A stretch of DNA of 64,000 nucleotides from Chrysophaeum taylorii (GCA_029834535.1 JAQMWT010000252.1:1-64000), one strand, 5' to 3'. Positions 28,971 through 41,200 are shown, numbered from the stretch's first letter. Notes: generated by a model not told the origin, from the sequence alone. Translations and numbers: made by a program.

Positions 28971-31712
28971 ATGTCGTCATCCTACAGCGTGGGCGTGGTC
29001 GATATGGTGCGCGCGACGGCCGCAACAGAACACGAGAATAAGCGACGCATTGTCTGGGTGTTCGGCGGAGTGCTCGTCGCATCGCACGCGGTCGACGTCG
29101 CGTCGGGTACCTGGCTGTTCTTGACCGGCGATTCCCGCGGAACGTCACCGCGGCGCTCGGCGGGGGATGTCCTCGTGCTCGCGGTGGCGCGCGCAGTTTT
29201 GTTTCCGTTGCTCGCGGCGCTGAGCGTCCGCAAGACACCGGTGGAGGAAGAAAGGCCGAGCTCGGCGAGCGGGCCGCCGCCGCTCGAGGACGGCTACGTC
29301 CGGCTGAACGGAACGAACCCGCGGCAGCAATACGATAATAATGATGGGCCGACGAGGCCGAAGAGGAGTATTCCAGAAGAAAAAAAAACGTCGGGTTTGC
29401 TATCTCTGATGTTTGTGGTCTCGACGGCGTGTCAAGTGTACGTCGGCGTAAAAGTGAATAGGTACGAATGGCGTCGCGACGCGAAAACGGCCGAGGTCGT
29501 GCTGATGTGCTCGTCGGTGCTGTGGACCAACGTCGCGGCGTTTGCTGCGCGGGAAATCATCCAAGAACTCACCAGAGAGGAGGCGCTGTATTTGCCCAAG
29601 GTGCACGCGCACGGGCTCGTGTACGACCCTACGGTGTGCAGACATTGGTGCGATCTGTGCCAGACGCCCATTAGGACCGGCGGGGCCTACCGGTGCAAGC
29701 TGTGCGATTTCGACGTGTGTTTGCAGTGCGCGACGCGGGACGACGCGGCCACCGTCGGGGAAAATGTCCTGCGGACAGACTCGACGACGCGTCACACCGA
29801 AGCGTTGTCGTCCGCGGCGTATCTCGCTCGCGCCGCGCGTCTGGCGTCGACCCGACGGACCGCGCTGTCGACGGCCATCGCCGTGCTGGGGGCCTACTCG
29901 GCGCTCTCGCTGGCACTTCCCTCGTACCAGGGAAAGATCATAGACCACATCATCGACGGAAACCGCCGGGCTTTCGCGCTGGCGGCGCAGACGTACTTAC
30001 TTCTCATGGTACTTCAAGGCGCCCTCCGTGCCGTCTCGGCGGCGTGCTTTTCCATCGTCTCGCGGAGCGTGTTGTACGAGATCCGCACGCAGTTATTCCG
30101 AGCGATGCTCCGACAGGACATTGCTTTTTTTGATGGGACTACGTCGGGCCACTTGTCTTCGAGGCTCACGAACGACGCGAACGCGATGATGGCTCCGATC
30201 GACGCGTCTCTCTCGTCGCTGCTCTACAACTCGGTAATGCTCGTCGGCGGGATCGCGATGTGCTTCTACACGTCGTACGCCCTCTCGATGCTCGCGTTCG
30301 TCGTGGTGGGCCCCATCACAACACTCTGGCAAGCCTACTCGGTCTGGAGCAAGCGTCTCACGCGGCGCGTCCTGGCCGCGTGGGCAGAGGCGAACGCGAT
30401 CGCCACGGAAGCACTCGCCCACGTCCGGACCGTCAAGGCCTTTGCCGCCGAAGCCAGCGAGACGGCCCGCTACGTCGAAGCCTGCGCTGAGGGTCTCCGG
30501 CTCGGCGTCAAGGATGCGCTCGGCTACGGCGCGACGACCGCGCTCGCGGGATACCTCGACCTGGGTACGGGCGTCCTCATCCTGTGGTACGGAGGCCTGC
30601 TGGTCCTCGGGGGGGGGGATTCCCTCACCGTCGGCCAATTGATCCAGTTTCAACTCTATTGGAACCTCATGAACTCGGCGTACCAGGCTCTCCAAGGCCT
30701 CGTCACCTCGTTCACTCGAGCCGCGGCGGCTGCCGAAAAAGTCTTCGGTCTGGTCGACGCGCTCCCCGACATCGACACCCGGCTGTCGTCGTCGTCGTCG
30801 TCGTCTTCGTTATCCCCCGTCGTCGATTGGCCGGTCCGCGGCGACCTCCAGCTGGACTCTGTGGAATTTTGGTACGCGATGCGCCCCGACAAACTCGTGC
30901 TCGATAGTCTCGACCTCGCGATTCCAGCCAACACGACGTGCGCGCTCGTCGGACGATCCGGTGGTGGCAAGTCGACCATCGTCTCCATGTTGCTGCGATT
31001 CTACGATCCAAAGAGCGGCGTCGTCCGGTTGGACGGCGTCGACGTTCGCACCTTGGACGTCCGCCGCTACAGGCGTCGCTTTGGCGTCGTCATGCAAGAC
31101 ACGCCCCTGATGGCGCGGTCGATCAAGACGAACATCGCCTACGGCCTCGAATCCGAGCCGACCTTGGGGGAGGTCGAGGCGGCTGCCAAAAAAGCCTACG
31201 CCTACGACTTTGTGAGCGCGATGCGCGACGGCTTCGACACGCGCGTCGGCGAACGCGGCGGCCGACTCAGCGGCGGCCAGCGCCAGCGCATAGCCATAAG
31301 CCGCGTCTTCCTCCGCCAGCCGAAGATCGTCCTTCTAGACGAAGCCACGTCGGCCCTCGACGAGGAGTCCCAGGCTGCCGTCCAAAAGTCCCTCGACGCC
31401 CTCATCGCCAGAGGTGGTTCGACCGTCGTCCTGGTGGCCCACCGCCTGACCACGGTGGTCGCCGCCGACAAGATCGCCGTCGTCGACTCCGGACGCATCA
31501 TCGAGCAGGGTACCCACCATTCCCTCGTCTCTAAGCATGACGGCATCTACGCGGCGCTCGTCAAGCGGCAGCTCGCCAAAGCTGCCCAACACCTCGACGA
31601 CGACGACGTCGATACTTCCCTCCAGCAGAAAGCCAAGAAGCATCTAGAGGGGGGGAATGATTCCGTCGACGCCCTCATCGACGAGATCGGCATCACTACT
31701 ACTCCGCCTTAA
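28971..31712 (+). CDS. ABC half-transporter (ABCB/TAP type) with ZZ-like zinc finger
   Basis: Intact single-exon protein of 913 residues from ATG 28971. About residues 20-190 carry three to four membrane spans. About residues 213-258 are a zinc-finger-like insert with HGLVYDPTVC, CDLCQTPIRTGGAYRCKLC and DFDVCLQCATRDD, the pattern of a ZZ finger. About residues 290-590 are the six-helix ABC exporter domain (IDHIIDGNR; RSVLYEIRTQLFRAMLRQDI; FFDGTTSGHLSSRLTNDA). The ATPase domain has Walker A GRSGGGKST (about 661), signature LSGGQRQR (about 766), Walker B IVLLDEATSALD (about 786) and H-loop VAHRLT (about 824). All catalytic residues are present, and a short acidic tail follows. It should act as a homo- or heterodimer in an internal or plasma membrane; the substrate is unknown. 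Its stop is 15 bp from the stop of the cupin gene. Confidence 0.9.
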   Translation: MSSSYSVGVVDMVRATAATEHENKRRIVWVFGGVLVASHAVDVASGTWLFLTGDSRGTSPRRSAGDVLVLAVARAVLFPLLAALSVRKTPVEEERPSSASGPPPLEDGYVRLNGTNPRQQYDNNDGPTRPKRSIPEEKKTSGLLSLMFVVSTACQVYVGVKVNRYEWRRDAKTAEVVLMCSSVLWTNVAAFAAREIIQELTREEALYLPKVHAHGLVYDPTVCRHWCDLCQTPIRTGGAYRCKLCDFDVCLQCATRDDAATVGENVLRTDSTTRHTEALSSAAYLARAARLASTRRTALSTAIAVLGAYSALSLALPSYQGKIIDHIIDGNRRAFALAAQTYLLLMVLQGALRAVSAACFSIVSRSVLYEIRTQLFRAMLRQDIAFFDGTTSGHLSSRLTNDANAMMAPIDASLSSLLYNSVMLVGGIAMCFYTSYALSMLAFVVVGPITTLWQAYSVWSKRLTRRVLAAWAEANAIATEALAHVRTVKAFAAEASETARYVEACAEGLRLGVKDALGYGATTALAGYLDLGTGVLILWYGGLLVLGGGDSLTVGQLIQFQLYWNLMNSAYQALQGLVTSFTRAAAAAEKVFGLVDALPDIDTRLSSSSSSSSLSPVVDWPVRGDLQLDSVEFWYAMRPDKLVLDSLDLAIPANTTCALVGRSGGGKSTIVSMLLRFYDPKSGVVRLDGVDVRTLDVRRYRRRFGVVMQDTPLMARSIKTNIAYGLESEPTLGEVEAAAKKAYAYDFVSAMRDGFDTRVGERGGRLSGGQRQRIAISRVFLRQPKIVLLDEATSALDEESQAAVQKSLDALIARGGSTVVLVAHRLTTVVAADKIAVVDSGRIIEQGTHHSLVSKHDGIYAALVKRQLAKAAQHLDDDDVDTSLQQKAKKHLEGGNDSVDALIDEIGITTTPP

Positions 31713-31727
31713 TTTATTTTATTATTC

Positions 31728-32093
31728 CTAGTCGAAGAAGCGAAAATGCTTGCGGACCGCTTTCCTGACCTCCCAAGTGCAGCTCATCCCCGCGGGAAAC
31801 GTCACGAAGTCACCCTTCCCAAAGGACGCGGCCTCGCGGCCATCGCTCGGCGTCACGGTGACGTCACCCTCGAGCAAATAACACTGTTCGGATTCAGAGT
31901 AGCTCCACGGAAAGGACGACGCCTCGCAGCCCCAGGTCCCCCAAGCGAAGACGCCCTTTTCCTCGAGCCATGCCACCTCCGGCTGCCGGATCACCTCGAT
32001 CTCCTCCGCGCGCATCGCGATCCGCGAGACCGTCGTCCGAGTCGGCACGTAGAGAAAGCCGGCGGCGACGACGGACGCCAACACTAACAACAT
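31728..32093 (-). CDS. Small cupin-domain protein
   Basis: Intact 121-residue protein from ATG 32093. A hydrophobic N-terminus (MLLVLASVVAAGFLYV) suggests a signal or transit sequence. The rest is one cupin barrel of the Cupin_3 type: WGTWGCEASSFPWSYSESEQ, then CYLLEGDVTVTP, FGKGDFVTFPAG and SCTWEVRKAVRKHFRFF. The family resembles ureidoglycine aminohydrolase-like and plant single-domain cupins. The usual metal ligands (His) are mostly absent, which is common in this subgroup, so enzymatic activity is uncertain. It lies tail to tail with the ABC transporter gene, with no room for a separate terminator region. Confidence 0.8.
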   Translation of the reverse strand: MLLVLASVVAAGFLYVPTRTTVSRIAMRAEEIEVIRQPEVAWLEEKGVFAWGTWGCEASSFPWSYSESEQCYLLEGDVTVTPSDGREAASFGKGDFVTFPAGMSCTWEVRKAVRKHFRFFD

Positions 32094-32400
32094 CTCCTCT
32101 GGGGTTTAGGAATTTGTTATTACAAGAAGATTTATTTCTTAATCCTTTTGGTTGTAAAGAAGATGCATGCATATCTTTGTGCAATTGATGCTTCGGCCCC
32201 TCCTCGCGTTTCTGCCACCAGCACCCTCCTCCTCTTCTCACGACGAAAAATTCGTGCTCAAGAGCTCGGGCGGTTTGGGTTCAGTACCTGATTAGTAGGC
32301 GGGGTACAGCGGGCACATCGTGGCCAACGAACGTTGAGCACACCCCATTCCGACCTGGCGTGCGTTGAAGAGACGCCGGCGTGGTGTTACACGGTTGAGG
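32094..32400. other. 5' flank of the cupin gene
   Basis: AT-richer than its surroundings (TTTAGGAATTTGTTATTAC near 32105). No gene is seen; open frames here are short or are shadows. Confidence 0.4.
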
Positions 32401-35400
32401 TTTCTGGGTGACGACGACCATGCCCTCGAGTGGACTTTGGGCGGTCGCGTGAGCGGCGGCGTTCCTCATCTCCAGTAGATCCGCGCACTCCGACGTTCTC
32501 GTCGGCTCTTCCCTCGGCCACCGCGCCGAACCCACCGTGGACGGGACACCCAATTGAGGCGGCGCCTTCTGCGTCGAATTCCTCGCAAGTGCGCTCGGTC
32601 CAGACGACGCTTGTCTCGGGTCGGCGCGTGCTCGGACCTTGGTCGCCGACGCCTCCGCCTCGACGGGTGGCACGTCGCGCCACCACGTCCTGGCATCCTC
32701 GACGTATTTTCCTCCTCGGTCCTCGCTGTTCCGAGAACGCTCCTCGCGGGCCTCGACGCTATAGTCGCCAACGTGAAACGACCGCAAGGAATTTCTTAAA
32801 GCGCGCCTCGACGCCGCGATCCTACGTCGTCGCCGTTGCCTCCCAACAACGACGGTCGCGTTCGAGGGCGGAACAACGAGAACGTTCCGCCCTCGAACCC
32901 TTCTTCTTCTTCGCGCGGCAGTCGCTGTCGGTCTTCGCCGCAGCGCGCGCGAGGTCCTGCACACAACAACAACAACAAAACATGATGATGAGTTCGACGT
33001 CGCTCGACTACACCTGGGGGCTCGGGGACTTGGTCTCGACGCCGCCCGATCCGCACTACTTCACCCGGTGGTCGTCCGCGACGCGTCGTCGAACCGCGCA
33101 ACCCAGTCACTCAAAATCTCGCGCAGTTCCCTCGTGGCTCTTATCGCGGGCGGCGACAACGCGGCCACCAACTCGTTATTGGGTCTTCTACCCGCGGAGT
33201 CGCGACAATCGAAACCGGGAGCAGCGCGACGTGTCTCGTGTCGGTGACTGTGTGACGGCCGCAACGCCTCGGCGAGCATCGTAATGACAATCGTGCGCGA
33301 GTCCGCCCTTGACGGACCACTTCTGCTAAATAAGCTCGATCTCGGCTCTATCTCGAAGGGACCGTCGCGTCTCCCGAAAAGGTCACGGCGTCCTGGTCGG
33401 CCGACGGCGCGCTCCTCCGAGGCTCGCTCGAAGACGTGGCTCGCGCTCCAGTCTCCCGCACCTTTGAGGAGGAGGAGGAAAAGGGTGGAACGCTGCCGCT
33501 CGCGCTCGCCGCAACAGCCCTCGTCCCGGGATCGACCTACACGTTTCGGTTTCGAGGTCTGCTGCGCGTCGCGGTCAACGACGCGCCCACGTCCGGCGCT
33601 GTTGCCGCGACGCCCCAGACGGGAACCGCGCTCGCGACGCTCTTCGAGGTGTCGGCGACAGGCTCGATGCGTCTCCCACGACGACGCGCGCCAGACCGAC
33701 CTCTTGCTCCGCGAGGGAGCTTTGGCGTCAAATACACCACCGAGCTCTGGGTCGACGCGAGCGACGTCTACGGAGCAACGACCACCGGCGCGACGCAGGT
33801 CCAAGTGCTGCCCGCCGACGTCGCCTCGGTAGCCGAGTTGTCGAACCTCACCGACGTGCTGCTTGCGCAAAAAAAACCTCGAGTCCGGCAGCCTCGACAC
33901 CTACTACCGCGTTCTCACCAGCGCTCGCCTTCTTCTTCTTCTTCTTCAAGAAGACGACGACGACGTCCGTGCCTTTCGCTCGACGCTGCTGGACGCGCTC
34001 GGCAGCACTCTAGACCCGATCGCGACTATCGACGGCCGCTCGCGCCAGGGCGCCGTGCTGTCGGAGCTCACATCGCACGGCGACATCTCGAAGTCCAAGG
34101 CGCTCGAGCTGTTCTGTTCGCTCGCCACCACGGCGGTCGCGGAGGGCCTCGAAAGCAGCGCGCGACGTCGGGAGACCGTCGACAACATGGCCGCCACGCT
34201 CTCCAATCTCGCCGCCGCTGGCGCGGACGGCTCCTCGCACTTCTCTTCGGCCGTCGACGACTTCACCGCCGCGCTCCTGTCCGACGCCGTGGCCGACGCC
34301 TTCCAAGAGCACGTCTCGGCGACCGCTATGGACGCGGCGCTCCAGCGGACGACGGCGCTTCGAGCCGCGACCGCGACCGCCAGCATCATCTCGCCGCCGC
34401 CGACAGGGGTCGTCGACGCGAGCGTGGTCCGATACGTCCACCCAGGAAGCTCCTCCTCCTCCTCCTCCTCGTCTCGTCTCGTCTCGTCTCGTCGACGGCG
34501 CGCAACGCCGGCGCCTCGACGAGGAGGCTGCTTCTTCAAACGCCGCCGTCTCGCGACGTTCGACGTCAACAAATCCGAGCAAAACGTCTCCTCCTCGGGG
34601 ACCGAAAATTACACGGTGGAGGTGGCATGCGATGATGCTGCGGGCAGCTCCAAGACGGTGTCGTGCAACGGAAGAAACTCGAGCAGCGGCGCATGACAGT
34701 CGTGACGTGCACGGCATCATCACGAACAGTCACTCAATATTCGCGCGCGCGGTACGACGAGAACGCGAGCACCTGGCGTCGTCACGCGGGGACGGCTGCG
34801 ATCATCTCGCCGGGAAACGTCACGCGCGCCGCGTCGCCATCGGCGACGCCCGCCGACTACGCGGTGACGTCGACGTCGGTGCTCCTGTGTCGAGGGCATC
34901 GAGGGGGATCATCAAACGAGCAGTCGAGAGCAACGAGCTCATCATCGCGAAAACGATGACCTTGGCTCGTCGGCTATTGAGGCTCGACGCGACCGACTCT
35001 CGCAACGCGCGCGTCATCCGCCCGGCCGCCACCACCGACTTGAGGTGGACGACGAGCGAGGTCGCCGCGGCATCGTCGCCGCGGTTCGCGCGCGAGCTCG
35101 CAACCCAGAAGACGGGGAGACACAGGAATCACTCTATTCTCTCGCTGTTCGCGCAATACGAGCCGCGCAATCCACGGCCGCGGCGGTCGATTCTCGTGCT
35201 GTTCTCTGTGCTGATGATCATGATGCTTTCTGGATGTCCTACCTAATCGGCTACTGCGGCAGCGCCGACGCCCGCGCGTCCTGCGAAGAAGAAAGACGTC
35301 TTGGCCGAAATCGAAAGTCGTTGCCAGTCGAGTCGAAGTGCGAATGGTCGCTCGACAGACCCCGAAACGAGGACCCCTGGCAGCTCTAGGTGCCCGGGGT

Positions 35401-36900
35401 CACAGACATCGGTTTGAAGCGCCTCGTTCTACTCCTCGTTTGTCGTTTCCGTCGCGATCATCGAGACGGTCTTCGTCGCCTACGCGTACGCGCCGATCTT
35501 TCTCCCGTCTTGGGCTCGACGCGCCTCATCTGGCTGGCTGCTGAAGATTGTATTCGAGGTCGACGAGACATCCATAGCCTATCGCCACCGGCGCCGCGCT
35601 AGGTTCCTCGACGACCGCGACGAGGACGACGACGACGGCGGAGGGGCACCCGACGTCGCCACGACATCTCTACCACCACCATTCGAGGAAAATGAAGCCG
35701 AAGATGCCGCGCAATCGGCGTGCGGCTGAGGCGCAACCTTCCTGATCCGCCAACCGAGTGCTCGCCCCTGAGCTGCGACCAATACTACTACGCGCGCGCT
35801 CGGCCCCGTCGTGCCGACCGTCTACCTCCAGCGGTTTGAGCTTGTCCGAGGAAGAAAACTCCACCACGCGGTACGCCCTGCGATTTTTGTTGCGGAACCT
35901 CGAACAACGGTGGGGACTTCGTGGCTCGCCGGACGAACCGGGCGCAAACTTCAAGCGGTGCCGGACGTGGGACCCCCGCGTCGAGGCACTGGGGACCGAC
36001 CGACCGAGTCCCCCTTCGACACGTGTCGCGTCGTATTCCACCCTCGCGCAAAACTCTCTCGAGGACGCTGCTCGAAATCAAACAAGCGCACGAATTCGCG
36101 ACCGCGAGAGAACATAATCGCGCCCGCGAGCCCGTGCTGTTGCACGAAAAGCTCGCATCGATCGTCGTCTCGATTTCCGCCTTCTTGTTTCCCATGCATC
36201 GTCGCGGCGCAGCTCGACGCACCAAAGGACTCTTTTTTGTTTTAAGGCTCTCGCGTTCGTTTTCTTCGCGTCGGTCGAGCCGATCGCGATCATCATCATG
36301 AAGGTCGCCCTACCGACGAAGACGTTGTACCACAAACTGCTCTTCGAGAGTTCCCGTTCCCTTTGCCGTTAGCGGTCGAGCCGTGTTCGCTGCTCAATCG
36401 CCCGTCGCGATCCGAGTCTTTGAAGCGACCGCGTGCCCGCGAGCCCGCTCGCGCCCGCCGCGGACCACCACCACCGCAGCAATGAAGACGAAGTAGAATA
36501 CCGCCAGCGCCGAAACAGCGACCAACTTCGAAAAATTCAAAAGACGGTGGTGTTTCAACAGCCTCCAGAAGAAGAGCACGCGCCGCCGCAACAGCGCGCA
36601 GTCGCTGAATTTAAAAATGACATCATCTGGCACCAGTCGCGGACCGCGAGCCTCGAGTTTCGGGGCCCGCCCGACGAGTCGCTGGGTGCTCGCATCGGCG
36701 ACCGTCGCGTTCACGGCGACGCCGCCACTCGAATCCGGGGTCTCGCTCGACCTATAACCGAGGCCTCCGTCTATACACGACGCCAGGCTTTCCTAGTCGC
36801 CGACGCCAAGATCGCCGACCGACTTCAGGCCGAGCTCAAGGAACAAGTTCTCTTCGGCGTTCGCGAGCTCCGGAGTCACGGCATCTGCGGTGCCCACTAA
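32400..36900 (+). pseudogene. REJ-domain / polycystin-like membrane protein, many frameshifts
   Basis: A large surface-protein gene can be followed in pieces on the plus strand: LKISRSSLVALIAGGDNAAT near 33110-33170; TALVPGSTYTFRFRG then NDAPTSGAVAATPQTGTALA near 33510-33640; ELWVDASDVYGATTTGATQV then ASVAELSNLTDVLL near 33745-33865; and, after a shift at an eight-A run (33869-33876), LESGSLDTYYRVLTSA and a long helical part to about 34440. These are typical of REJ modules in polycystin-like proteins. Later pieces look like membrane segments: FYSSFVVSVAIIETVFVAYA near 35430 to an acidic tail ending at 35728, and ALAFVFFASVEPIAIIIMK near 36245. At least eight frame changes are needed, so it is a pseudogene or badly resolved. 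Both ends are uncertain. It faces the giant receptor gene tail to tail. Confidence 0.65.
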
Positions 36901-37406
36901 TAAACCTGCGCCAGGGCGGTCTGACTCTTCATTGATAGAAAATTAAACCACGAACACAGCAGCTGATGGAGTGCGTGCCGTGTTTCAGATATCTGTTCGA
37001 TGCACCGATGGGACATCTGGCAATCAATCACGAGAGTACGCCGCATCCACACGACGACGACCACGACGCGTTCCACGGAGCCGTCACCTTCAAGGCCTCG
37101 GCGATCAGTGCAGCTTAAGGACGACGACGTTGTAAAAACTTTTGGGTTTTTATTGCGAAGTTGCTTGCGTGATCGAGGGTTTAGCATCAATCATCATCTC
37201 GCGTTTTTTTTTTTTTTTTCGGGCTAAGGAAATTCCAAGGCCGCTCCGAGATGCGCGCGCTCCGCCGGGACCGTTGAAGCTTGGTCCACGCCAACTCGAG
37301 TCCTTTTTGGTACGGCCGCAGCGGCAAGGACGCTACCCACTCTAAAGATGAGCCCGCCCCGCCGACGACGACGAGAGCCTGGCCGAGATCGCCGTTTTCG
37401 TCTTAG

Positions 37407-37595
37407 CTAGATGACTCCGAAGTCGATGCTTGATTCCTGCCCGCGCGTTGCGCCCTCGTCCCCGACGCCCACCCCTTCCTCAATTAACGCCCACCCCGTC
37501 GCGATCTTCTGCTTCTTGGACGCCACGTCGTCCCAACTTAAGCCACTCACACTTTCGCGCACAGTGGCTCTAAATAAAAAAAATCTCGCCTCCAA
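37407..37595 (-). CDS. Possible C-terminal exon, unidentified
   Basis: The minus strand reads VSGLSWDDVASKKQKIATGW, then ALIEEGVGVGDEGATRGQ and SSIDFGVI before a stop at 37407. A pyrimidine/T-rich stretch followed by TTATTTAG just upstream could be a 3' splice site. No family is recognised and no other exon was found. The remaining sequence to 38208 holds AAT, GTC and GA microsatellites and no supported gene. Confidence 0.25.
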   Translation of the reverse strand: MEARFFLFRATVRESVSGLSWDDVASKKQKIATGWALIEEGVGVGDEGATRGQESSIDFGVI

Positions 37596-38208
37596 TAAAA
37601 AGCGTGTAGGAGCAACGACTGCTGCTGCGTGGTTTTCTCGGGTTAGTTCCTAGGTGAGGATGCCGTGTCGCGGGCTCGACTTCTTTTCGCGCTTGATCGC
37701 ACAAAACAACGAGCTTAATTAATTAATTACAGCGCGTAGCGCGGATAAAAAACCAATTAAAATAGGACGCAGGCACCACCGCGTGTCGCCCGACGACTGT
37801 TGTTACCCCCGCTTATTCAAAAAACAAACTGAGCTTCGAAAGCTATATACGTCCTATGAAGAAGGTCGATGTCCAGATTGTATATTCAAGTTTCAGCAGT
37901 TCGACGACGGTAGCCGACGTCTACAGCAGGGAGAAGGCGGCTCGCTCCCTAATAATAATAATAATAATAACAACGACGACGAACGTGTGCTGAGCCGTAC
38001 GAACATGGAGGAGAATTTAAATCATGAAAAGAAGCCGGGGAGATTGTATCACGAAAAGAAAGAAGCCGCGGTCTTCTTCATGTGTGGTGTTCCGCCTTCA
38101 CAAGAATGAGCAAGTCGTCGTCGTCGCCGCCGTCGTCGTCGTCGTCGTCGTCGTCGTCAAACACGGAAGAAACGCGAATCATGCAAGGGAGAGAGAGAGA
38201 GAGTTATT

Positions 38209-41200
38209 TTATTTGCGCATAGGATTGTGGAATGTGACCTCCTCGTCGTCGTCTTTGTCTTCGTCCGCGTGATCGACGGAGAGGTCTACTTGGTTTTTGC
38301 TCGGCGGGCGCTGGCGCATGGGATTCTCGGCGACAGCGTCCGAAGAAACGTCCGCGGCGAAGACGTCGCCGAGATCGACTTCGGGTTTGGCGCGCATCGG
38401 ATTGTGCATTTCCGGCATTTCGACTGCGGCGCCGTCCTGCTGGTCGTTGCCAAAGACTTCCCCGAGCTCGACGGTCCCCGAGCCGCGCTTCTTGGGCTTT
38501 TTCTTGAAGGGCGCGCGGGTCTTGTCGCGGGCCATTTGCGCGACTTGAAGGTCGTGCTTGAGGGATCGGTTCTCGGCCGTGAGGCGCTCGATGAGGCGCT
38601 TGGCCTCGAGCTGCTCCTGGATCGTCATTATGTTTTCTTGCTCTTCCTCGTCGTCCTTGGCGGCGCCCTGCGCGAACTGCGGGTTGCCGTCGGCGAGCTC
38701 GACGTCTTCGTCGATTTCGGATTTGTCGTCTTCTTCCTCGGTGACCGTGCCCGAGGAGATGAGGCCAAAGCAGGTGAAGCGGAGGGAAGGGAAGATCGCG
38801 CCGATGATTTCGTGCCAGACGACGAGGAAGTAGTAGACGAGGGAGACGACGATGACGGCGACGGTGAGGTTGACGACGACGTGCTTTTCGTCGCGGTGGT
38901 TACCGTCGTCGAGGTATTCCGAGTCGAGCATGATGCCGAAGAGACAGATGAGGATGCAGGCTGCTAGGAGGAAGGCCTCGACGTTGTTGTAATCGATGAA
39001 CTCCTGGGTCACGGCCTCGGCGATGTGCTTGCGGCTCAAGAGCTGATCGCCCGTGCCCATCTGAAAGACGAGGACCTTTTTGTGGCGGCCGTGGAGAACG
39101 AGATCTCTCGCTTTTTCGCATTTTTGTTCTTCCTCGTAGAGAAGAGCGCAGCGCGCGACGTTTTTTGACAAAACTTCTTCGCGGTCGTGCGGGCTCATGT
39201 ACGGCAGGCAGCGGCAGTGCGCGACGTAGGCGATGAACATTACCAAAAGAAGAGCGGCGAGCTGGAAGCTCGCGGACGATCGGAAGATGAGGGAGAAGAT
39301 GCTGAGAAACATCTTGCGCATCACGACCGGGATGAACCAGTAGTTGTAGAGTGGTTTGAAGCGGTAGTAGAGGAGGGCGTAGCGCACGCGGACCTCGCGG
39401 AGCTGCATGAGGTAGTCGGTAATCCCGTCGTCGTCCCAGCCTTTTCCCTGGGCGCGGAGGAGCTGGTCGTCGAACATGAGAGCGCGGACGGCCTCGGGGA
39501 GAAGGACCGAGGCGAGGACGACGGGGTAACCGATGACGTAGAGGACGAAGAAAATCGACGCCCAAGGGACGAGACGCTGCTGCATTTCGCCCTTCTTCCA
39601 GCACTGCTCCGTGGGCTCGGAAGACATGTACTTGTGCGAGGACCTCACGTCGCCGTCGTCGTCGTCTATTTTGTCGCAGTTAAAAACGTCGAGGGTGTTC
39701 TGGGCGACGAGCACGTACAAAAAGTAGAAAAGGTACAGCGCCACCCCGATCATCGTGGATCTCAACCGACGGAGTTTCTTGCGTTCTTCGCGCTTTTGGC
39801 GGCGCGAGTTGCCGAGTTTGATGAAGAGAAGACCAACGAAATAAACTGCCGCGATGCAGGCTCCGACAAACAAAGGTGCGAGCTCGACAATCCACCACTC
39901 GGTTTCGTACCCGACGTCGACCGAGCAGGCGGGCGGGAAGACGTTGAGGAAGTCGAGGCTAAACAAGGAGAGCGAATTGTAGAGGACCTTGACCGCGGGC
40001 GGCCAGGCCAGATTCGTGGCCGCGAAGATCGATAACACCTGCATGAAGTCGATGCCTATCGAAAAAATACCAATGTCGACGCGCTTTTTCTTGAGGACGT
40101 AAGCCGTGTAACCTCCGGCGACGACGGCCGCGATGATGAGACACGCCGTGAGTGCGATGTTTTCGGGGCACTTTTCGCACTTGCCGTCGGTGCGGTAATA
40201 GTATTGATCATCGTCCTTCTCGTCCTCGCAGTCGGGCGTGTCGATGTTCGAGTTGTCGCAGCACTTGCCACACTTGGATTTGGTATATCCCTCGTCGCAC
40301 GTGTTGTTCCCGAGACACGCGTCCGTCGGAGAGCACGAAACGAACTCCCAACACACGGTCCTGTGTTCGCGATTGGTCGCGCAGTTCGATCCGCTCAGTC
40401 CGTCGAGCTGGAGGCGGTAGTGACCGGAGGTCGCTACGGGTTCTACGGGGTACAAGGAGTTAAAATCGTCGCACGTCGATCCCGCGGGACAGTCGACGCA
40501 AAACTCGTCGAAGCGGGTAAGAACGCTGCAGTTGACGTTCGCGTCGGCGCCCCACAGGTACGAGTCCTTGCATGGATTTTCGGTATAGCAGTCGATCGCC
40601 TCCTCGTCGGCGGTCAGCCAGCCGCCTTTCTCGTAATAAACGTCGTACGCCAAAGACTCGTCGTATTCTGTGGAAATGTTTGAATTCCAGTGGTTCATAC
40701 ATTTCGCGGCGTAGGCCGAGCAGTCCCAGTCGAGATTGTTTTCCGAGTAGCAATACCCGTACTCTGTCGAGTAGACTTGGAAGGCCTCTTGGCCGTACTT
40801 TCCAGATCCGCATTCGGCGTATATCTTCTCGTCGTCGGCATCCCACGAATTGTTTTGGTATGCGACTTCTACTTTGAGAGATTTGTATCCAACCCGCACG
40901 CTGTCCTCGGTCTCGCACCACAAATACACTTCGTCGTCGTCGTCTTGCTGCCAGATGCTGGAGGCGATCGCTTCGCATTTCGCGTCCCCGATCCACACCC
41001 GAATCGGAGACCCCGCGTCGCTCTTCGTCTGGCCAAAGTTCCGGCCGTAGAGGTAGATAGAGTCGCCGTCGGCGTCGAAGTCGGTAGGAGACGTTCGGGT
41101 AACCCACGGAGGGTCGTAGGAGAAGTACCCGACGTTTGATTCTCTCGACCCTATCGTCACGCGCACCGGGATGTCCGTGCCGGACGATTGCGGCGGCATG

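Noticed and set aside
38105-38205. GTC and GA runs as possible structural RNA or regulatory array
   Set aside because: Plain microsatellites at the 3' flank of the giant gene; no conserved fold visible.
39187-40035. Plus-strand open frames of 200-280 codons under the giant gene
   Set aside because: Antisense to membrane-domain codons of the giant protein; composition follows from its codon use.
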